DNA from: Blastobasis lacticolella
Taxonomy: Eukaryota > Arthropoda > Insecta > Lepidoptera > Blastobasidae
Length of the DNA stretch: 64,000 bases
Direction: 5' to 3'
Assembly: GCA_905147135.1 (NCBI GenBank)
Contig: LR990068.1
Location: 3,058,001-3,122,000, forward strand
Shown here: positions 58,726-64,000 of the stretch, piece after piece
Numbering within the stretch: position 1 is the first letter of the stretch
How the letters are laid out: each line of letters opens with the position of its first letter
Notes under the pieces: generated by a model
Told to the model about the DNA's origin: nothing
Seen by the model: only the letters and a program-made list of their open reading frames with translations
Database searches by the model: none
Made by a program: the position numbers and the translations under genes

Positions 58726-59665
58726 CATTGAACACAATGCGTTCACTCATAATGTAACGTTACTTTTGACAGGTACTAGTTGTGAACACGGGTTTAATAA
58801 ACCAGCCAGAATACTCCTAAAATCAGTCTTGTATACCAAATTGGCGTGAAGCAAAGAAAAGGAAGGAAACTAAAGCCTTAACGGCTAACGCCCCCTTTAC
58901 CGCTGAGCGTTAGCACGAAGGCCTAAGCACACGCACGCAGTCACGGTGTGGTCGTTGAAATATTTTGATGAACATATTTTGTAGAAATAATTCGGTTCCC
59001 CGAAATATTTCGTAGCCTGAGGCTATTCGCAGGTTGTTCGCTTCATGTCGAGTGAATGGGCCCATTCATTATTTCGTTTTATTTAGCGACTAACACCGCA
59101 ACAAGCTTCTGATAGAAATAGCAGAATCCTTGATGTTTTTTGTATTATAATCTACGTTTTTGCAAATTTTAACAATTTAGGAGGTAAATGGTAAACAGTA
59201 TAAAGAGTCAATTGGCTCCCCGTGATGGTATTTACTATATTTTTAATTTTTTATTGATTTATCATAAATGGACATAGGTATTTATTAGCATAATTCGGCA
59301 AACTGTAAAACAGTTTGTTGGCGGCGGTTTGCACTCTCATCCTACAACCCTCCCTACCTTTTCAACATGGTAAAAAAAGAATACTTATCATAATAATAAA
59401 CACTTTTATCTAATTAATACCTGGACTTACACTCTGAATGAAGTTATCTATCAGCAGGCATTTCAGCTTTGACTTATAAGTATGTCTGCTGTCGGTTGCT
59501 TCGATATTAACTTCATTCAGAATTCCAGGCACCAGGTACTCTGCTGCTGGCCAAAGTAATCTGCAGTATTATTTTTAATTTTAAGAGAAGGAATCCGTTT
59601 ATCACAATTTTAGACATAGACATAATATTTATTTGGCAATTTCTACAATATAAATTAACAAAATA
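58726..59665. other. Unassigned stretch
   Basis: A Rep-I-like scrap (GCAAACTGTAAAACAGTTTG) near 59299-59318. Otherwise nothing recognised. Confidence 0.45.
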
Positions 59666-59679
59666 TTTCTTACTAACAT

Positions 59680-59920
59680 CATCATCATCATCATAGCCCG
59701 TAACAGTCCACTGCAGGACTCAGGGCCTCTCCCACGAAAGGGGAGGTTACTGCCATAATCTCCACGCTTGGCAGGCGGCTTGGAGATAAAAATTGGTGTT
59801 TAAATAAAACAATGGAATATGCTGCTGCTCATTTTCCAGACTACGGAGACTCTTGATCTTTTGCCTCGAAAACATTAGTCGCCTTGTACGACACTTTGCC
59901 GGACACCACACGGCCAAGAA
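59680..59920 (-). mobile_element. SINE-A, antisense, with 11-bp TSD
   Basis: CTTACTAACAT at 59669-59679 and 59921-59931. (ATC)n tail complement at the left. A ~35-bp deletion near 59893 removes the AGAATAGCACCAACC block of the 5' part. Confidence 0.92.
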
Positions 59921-59931
59921 CTTACTAACAT

Positions 59932-60268
59932 AAATTAGGTTAAATATTGTTTTAGCAGTGTTTAGCCTGCATATTTCTTTGTTCCTTCGTATGACCATTA
60001 AGACATAGTGTTGGTTTTATAATTTTAACCAAAACACTTGAGATATTTCAATATTTCCCGGACGAGTCTCGAAGTTCGGTTCAAACCGCCGAATTTGGGT
60101 TAAACCGAATGTGAAACGGACTTCGTCTCATACCTAATTATAGCACAAAATCCAACACTGAATTTGATATACTAGCTTACATTACTTACCAGAACGATTA
60201 GTATGACTATGTACATGTTGAACGGCACTTACCTGCAACAAAGAATGAAGAGTAAATTAGTTTTATAT
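59932..60268. other. Unassigned spacer
   Basis: CGGTTCAAACCGCCGAATTT is a small imperfect palindrome. No other feature. Confidence 0.4.
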
Positions 60269-60270
60269 AT

Positions 60271-60663
60271 ATGTCGCAGCCGGATGGTTAAATTAGCCGG
60301 TTAACTAAACGGCTAGCTTTTTGAGCAGTTATTTAGTTGAAAATTTGCCAGTTTCATAAGATTTTAAAGTGATGTTGAAAGAACGATATTACCTCGAGTT
60401 TACGCAGCTCTTCCACACATTGTTCCAATGCTAACCTACCCACAATAACTTCAAAGTATAATAATAGTTTGCATTAGGTTTCTATTCGGTTAGTTTAGGT
60501 TAGCATTATGACAATGAATGGAAGAGCTCCGTAAACTCGAGGCAATATCGTTCATTTGACTTTACTTTCAAAGTTCATGAATTTGGCCAATTTTCAATTA
60601 AATAACTGCTTAAATAGCTAGCCGTTTGATTAACCGGCTAATTTAACCATTTGGCTGCGACAT
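60271..60663. mobile_element. MITE-4 copy 1, 393 bp, long TIRs
   Basis: ATGTCGCAGCCGGATGGTTA, AATTAGCCGGTTAA... at the left is mirrored by AACCATTTGGCTGCGACAT at the right. Pairing extends through GAGTTTACG..GCTCTTCC and continues inward, so most of the element is palindromic. A TA duplication is likely but masked by surrounding (TA)n. Confidence 0.9.
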
Positions 60664-60738
60664 ATACATTATAGAATTACACATACTTATACATACAGAC
60701 CAGCGACCCACTATTATGCGGTTAATTTGATAGATTTA

Positions 60739-60911
60739 GGGCCGATTTTTCAATCCTCAGATAAAACATATCAGTCTGATAAGTTATTGTGCGACTAAAA
60801 CAAAATTGTGTCATTACTTCATAATTGTAAAAGATTATAGTTTGTTTTAATTTGGCAGTGTATTACTTTATCGGGCAGATAAACTTAATCTTAGGATTGA
60901 AAAATCGGCCC
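60739..60911. mobile_element. MITE-5, TA-flanked, 173 bp
   Basis: GGGCCGATTTTTCAATCCTC at the left and GGATTGAAAAATCGGCCC at the right. TA at 60737-60738 and 60912-60913. Arms extend ~45 bp with mismatches. Tc1/mariner-type by TSD and TIR. Confidence 0.9.
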
Positions 60912-61004
60912 TAGTAAAAGAATAAATTTCACTTGTTCCACTTTTAACCAGCAATTTTTTTGTCGACAGGATATAACTAATAACATACGTGTTCATCTAT
61001 ATAT

Positions 61005-61396
61005 ATGTCGCAGCCGGATGGTTAAATTAGCCAGTTCATTAAACGGCTAGCTTCTTATGTTATTATTTAATTGAAAATTTGCCAATTTCAAGAATTTTTT
61101 AAGTAATGTTTAAAAAACGAAATTGACCCGAGTTCACGAAGCTCCTCCAAATATTGTCACAATGCTAACTTAATCACAATAATCTCAAAAAATAATAAAA
61201 GTTTGCATATGTTTTAATTCGGTTGGGTTAGGTTAGTGTTGTGACAATGTATGGAGGAGCTCCATAAACTCGGGGCAATATCGTTCGTTAGACGTAACTT
61301 TCAAAGTTAATTGATTTGGCAAATATTCAATTAAATAATTGCTTAAAAAGCTAGCCATTTAATTAACCGGCTAATTTAACCAACCGGCTGCGACAT
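61005..61396. mobile_element. MITE-4 copy 2, 392 bp
   Basis: Same termini as copy 1 (ATGTCGCAGCCGGATGGTTA; CAACCGGCTGCGACAT), same orientation, 341 bp downstream. Differs by many substitutions, so it is not a recent tandem duplicate. Confidence 0.9.
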
Positions 61397-61401
61397 ATAC
61401 A

Positions 61402-61658
61402 TAGTATAAAACAAAGTCGCTTTCCGCCGTCTGTTCCTATATAGTATATATGTAGGTACGATTACATCTTTAAACTACGCCACGGATTTTAATGTGGTTT
61501 TTAACAATAGATAGAGTGTTTCAAGAGGAAGGTTTATAAGCAAGAAAAAAAGGAGTAGGTTAAGTAGGTGCATAGTAGGTGTAGGGTAAGTATGGGTAGA
61601 TGTAGGATATGGGTAAGACGCCATGTGAATGAAGTCGCGCCGGGTCCACTGGTACATT
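61402..61658 (-). repeat. Rep-N, antisense, near complete
   Basis: ATAAAACAAAGTCGCTTTCC, GCCGTCTGTTCC, CAAGAGGAAGGTTTATAAGC, AAGTCGCGCCGGGTCCACTG. It abuts MITE-4 copy 2 within ~10 bp. Confidence 0.7.
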
Positions 61659-61754
61659 AATTAAACAGAAGAATGAAACAATCAAATTAACTACTTATAA
61701 CTTCATAGTTCTGAAATTGTTTTACCGTGGCATTTACTTGCCTAATTATTATAG

Positions 61755-62009
61755 TGTTAGCTGCGTTCTCCGTGCAGAGGGCGCCACCAGTCAACGACCC
61801 TATATAAGGACCAACGGGACCAATGAATCGGTCTATTTTGCCTGCGGCGCGCGCTCGTATAACTTTCATTCTCCGTGCTAATTTCTGTTTCGCGTAGTAA
61901 TTAATTATCCACATGTTTGTTTCGTTTTCAATTGATAAAATAAATCTGAAATTGTTTATTTGTCGGTAGTTCTTCTTTTTTTAATAAATTGCAATCTTAT
62001 CTTCTAAAA
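61755..62009 (+). repeat. Putative 5' LTR (about 255 bp)
   Basis: Starts TGTTAGCTGCG after TATTATAG. CCTATATAAGG at 61799-61809 is a TATA-type promoter, and GATAAAATAAATC near 61935 may be a poly(A) signal. It ends near CTTCTAAAA, an altered form of the CTAACA expected opposite TGTTAG. The end is inferred from the primer site that follows; no 3' LTR is available to compare. Confidence 0.65.
61799..61809 (+). promoter_or_regulatory. LTR TATA-type promoter
   Basis: CCTATATAAGG, ~45 bp into the LTR. This is the usual U3 position for RNA polymerase II initiation in a short LTR. Confidence 0.6.
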
Positions 62010-62027
62010 TCAGAAGTGGGATTCGAA
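62010..62027 (+). promoter_or_regulatory. Primer-binding site, tRNA-Leu type
   Basis: TCAGAAGTGGGATTCGAA matches the complement of the 3' arm of a tRNA-Leu (...TTCGAATCCCACTTCTGA). The leading TGGTG that would pair with CCA is not intact. Confidence 0.7.
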
Positions 62028-62065
62028 AGCCATCAGCCGCCGAGTGTCATTTCTGATCACGCGAT

Positions 62066-62482
62066 ATGTCAAGTAGAAAACCACCGCGAGAGCGCGCGTC
62101 GTCGCCCAGGACTTATCCCAATCTAGGTTCTTTAGCGGCGACCATGGACGCCATCCTCAACCGGCTGGCAACGTTGAAGCAACGTAGTTCCGCCTCTCCC
62201 GCCAGCATCGGCTCACACTCTGCGATAGCTGCCGTCGGTGACGCGAGCGGCGTGGTCGCTCCGCCGCCGCCCGACGCCGGGGCGAGGTCCACGGCGATAG
62301 CCGGCAGCGACGTGACGGATCGCCTCATTGATGCCTTGAAATCCATGAATCCGGTGAGGTCTAACCAATATTATGTGTCCGATTTTGATTCCAATATTCA
62401 CGACGTCGTTGCTTGGTGTGATGAAGTAGATCGTGCCCGAAGAAATCGATCGAAGAAAATCATTATGTCCGCCTCGCATTGA
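62066..62482 (+). pseudogene. Gypsy gag, N-terminal fragment
   Basis: ATG at 62066 lies 39 bp after the primer site and opens 138 codons. The first 35 residues are basic and Ser/Pro-rich, followed by a coiled stretch (TMDAILNRLATLKQR). An Ala/Pro-rich linker (VVAPPPPDAG) follows, and then SDFDSNIHDVVAWCDEVDRA, which looks like the start of a capsid domain. The frame breaks after RRNRSKK, where the capsid would continue. Codon use is much more G+C-rich than the surroundings. It would assemble particles around element RNA; the capsid is interrupted here. Confidence 0.8.
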
Positions 62483-62539
62483 TGTCGCGAATATTCTATT
62501 TGATGTAATGTGTACTGAATCCGATAAGTAGGTACTCCA

Positions 62540-63052
62540 CATATGCCGACTACGCACGTAAATCATAGTAACGGTTACGTATCGTTAAAGGGATAAGTGA
62601 TGAACTGTTGTGTGCCATAATTGTGCGTGGTATAAAAGATCCCCAAATTCGGGCAGCCGCGACTAACGCCAAATTAACGCCCGATACAATTGGAGTTCTT
62701 ATCTATTTATGTGAAACCAAATCATTCAAGTGCAAGTGTACGTAATAATTCCCAAATGCGCGATCGACCTGCAAATTACTCATCGCGTAAACGTTCTGCT
62801 ACAAATGCGGATTCACAGATTCGGTGTTATAATTGCGGCCTATCTGGTCATAGAAGTAATCGCTGTACGAAAAGACCAAAACTAGGGGTAGATTCTAAAA
62901 CCGACCGTAACAAAAATATTTCTAATATAACTACCCCCGATTCAAAGAATAAAATTGTGTGTGATTTTTGTAAGAAAGTAGGTCACCTCGAACAACAGTG
63001 TTTTACCAAAGACCGTTCTGAGTCATGTAATAAAGCGAACGTAAATTTCTAA
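62540..63052 (+). pseudogene. Gypsy gag, C-terminal part with two zinc knuckles
   Basis: In shifted frames, VKGISDELLCAIIVRGIKDP (capsid helix) precedes a basic linker. A 120-codon frame (62690-63052) encodes CYNCGLSGHRSNRC and CDFCKKVGHLEQQC, both CX2CX4HX4C knuckles, at about residues 45-58 and 90-103. These bind element RNA for packaging. About 60-90 bp of capsid code between 62482 and 62575 is lost or scrambled. Confidence 0.85.
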
Positions 63053-63059
63053 TCGCGAC

Positions 63060-63296
63060 ATAGTTACCGCGGTGTTATGTGGCGTTCCTACGGATGCGTT
63101 GATTAAAAGTGGCTCCATCATTGCGCTAATTTCGAATGAACTTGTCAAATATTTCTCGTGTCGCGTGGACTCGAGTGTACAGATTTTACGCGGCTTAGGC
63201 GCATTAGAAATGCGTTCGGAGTCCTTCGTTACATTACCGGTAGAATTTAGTGACGTTACACTAGAAGTTGACTTCTATGTAGTACCAACCCCGTAG
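63060..63296 (+). pseudogene. Gypsy aspartic protease, catalytic Asp replaced
   Basis: The frame reads VPTDALIKSGSIIALIS, aligning to the ALIDSGSxxxLI retropepsin active site. The catalytic D of D-S/T-G is K here. Downstream FVTLPVEFSDVTLEVDFYVV fits the strand/flap region. A stop follows VVPTP at 63295. Without the Asp the enzyme could not cleave Gag-Pol. Confidence 0.8.
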
Positions 63297-63399
63297 TTAC
63301 CTCAGTACCCCTGTTCTCTTTTATACAGACGTTTTAAATAGACGAGGTACCCCGTACACACGCACGGGCGATTGTCAGCGCATTATTAGAGATACATCG

Positions 63400-63684
63400 G
63401 TAGTAAATCATGTGACTTGTAGTGAACCAACTGTGCAACTCGACTCAATTAATACTGAAAAGGTGCAACTGGCTTCCGTGTTGAACAAGTACTCCAAGTA
63501 CTTTCTTAGCGGCACTGCAACAACGACTGTCAAAACAGGGCGCATTCTGCTCACTAGTGATGAGCCTGTTAATTACCGACCGTACAAATTGTCGCACGAC
63601 GAAAAACTGCACGTTCGCGACATCGTCCGCGAGTCCACGTTTGAAAGCCCTATTCTTTTAGTAAAAAAGGAAAGACAGCTCGGA
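63400..63684 (+). pseudogene. Gypsy RT, N-terminal fingers
   Basis: VNYRPYKLSHDEKLHVRDIV, then ESTFESPILLVKKERQ. These match the (V)xYRPYRLs..E...V and SPfaSPILLVKKKDG motifs, with ~7 residues missing between. The frame stops at 63685 (LG, stop). Confidence 0.8.
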
Positions 63685-64000
63685 TAGGATAGTAGTAGAC
63701 TATCGAGCCTTCAATACCATCACCATAAAAGATCTTCCTGCTTCCTTTAATTGAGGACCACATCAACAGGCTCGGGAACTATAACTACTTTACGGCATCA
63801 GATATGGTGACCGTTATCCACCAAATAAAATCGACGAGGAATCTGTGCATAAGATTGCGTTCGTTACGCCCGAGGGGCATTTTGAGTACTTTAAAATGTC
63901 CTATGGACACGCGACTACACCGGTTGTATATCAAAGCATCATTTCCGACACGCTGAGGCCGTTCATTGATGCAGGCCAAGTCTTCGTTTATATTGATGAC
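63685..64000 (+). pseudogene. Gypsy RT palm up to YIDD, cut by window end
   Basis: In shifting frames: RIVVDYRAFNTITIKDLP, INRLGNYNYFTASDM (first catalytic Asp in ASDM), YHQIKIDEES, IAFVTPEGHFEYFKMSYG, and finally QVFVYIDD. The catalytic YIDD is intact at 63989-64000. At least two frameshifts (about 63738 and 63810). The domain continues past the window. Confidence 0.85.

Larger units (their letters stand above)
61755..64000 (+). mobile_element. Ty3/Gypsy LTR retrotransposon, 5' half, decayed
   Basis: The order is LTR, primer-binding site, gag with zinc knuckles, aspartic protease, RT. That order (PR-RT without an intervening integrase) fits Ty3/Gypsy and not Copia. RT reaches YIDD exactly at the window end; RNase H, integrase and the 3' LTR lie outside. 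Gag is split by a deletion or frameshift, protease lacks its catalytic Asp, and RT has frameshifts. It is not autonomous. Lineage unassigned. Confidence 0.9.

Noticed and set aside
62113..62566. Minus-strand open frames under Gypsy gag
   Set aside because: Shadow frames of the G+C-rich gag. The plus strand has the ATG after the primer site and the zinc knuckles downstream.
1..64000. Bacterial-type systems (operons, defence islands, riboswitches, phage)
   Set aside because: No ribosome-binding sites, tight gene spacing or bacterial protein motifs. Content is eukaryotic repeats throughout.

Overview
The window reads as intergenic DNA from an insect, most likely a moth or butterfly (Lepidoptera). 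It is A+T-rich with no dense coding. It is packed with short retroposons, LINE 3' ends and small inverted-repeat DNA elements of types I associate with Lepidoptera. The organism call is an inference from repeat content, not from a marker gene. I find no convincing host protein-coding gene, no functional tRNA or rRNA gene, no CRISPR array and no operon-like arrangement. Nearly every longer open frame falls inside a repeat.

Names used here are mine. SINE-A is a ~255 bp retroposon with a (GAT)n tail. SINE-B is a ~300-360 bp tRNA-derived SINE with A and B boxes. SINE-C is a ~240 bp tRNA-derived SINE. Rep-D is the 3' part of an RTE-like LINE. Rep-E is the 3' end of a LINE coding for a LWNELPGEVFPGEY-type C-terminus. 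Rep-F, G, H and L are poly(A)-ended repeats sharing a 3' signature with Rep-E. Rep-I, J and U are LINE-type 3' tails. Rep-M and N are dispersed non-autonomous repeats. Rep-O, Q, R and T are further low-copy families.

Layout. 0-8.2 kb: Rep-F and Rep-E fragments, two palindromic MITEs, a local duplication (5.7-6.9 kb), a SINE-B with a 17-bp target-site duplication, and the RNase H end of a LINE with its poly(A). 8.7-11.45 kb: the largest coding remnant, a 5'-truncated APE-RT LINE on the minus strand with a catalytic YADD box and two frameshifts. 11.5-35 kb: SINE-A, B and C copies, RTE fragments, 5S-like stretches and one G+C-rich foldback element with TTA duplications (30.45 kb). 35-40 kb: the least repeat-dense part (about 37.8-39.6 kb). 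40-56 kb: nested repeats, including a SINE-B with a four-fold internal tandem expansion, a 28-bp minisatellite, and a 61-bp retroposed SINE tail inside a SINE-A. 56-61.4 kb: several palindromic MITEs, three of them in a 1.1-kb cluster. 61.75-64.0 kb: the 5' half of a decayed Ty3/Gypsy LTR retrotransposon (LTR, tRNA-Leu-type primer site, gag with two zinc knuckles, protease lacking its catalytic Asp, RT up to YIDD), cut by the window edge.

How the parts work together. The pattern is retroposition in trans. SINE-A ends like the RTE-type LINE (AGGCC..., then (GAT)n). Families E, F, G, H and L share a terminal CCATCAGG...TTTG module before their A tails. Both suggest that a few LINE reverse transcriptases copied many unrelated 5' sequences through shared 3' ends. 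I found no unknown multi-gene system here; the most informative signals are these shared tails, the nested insertions and the MITE cluster.
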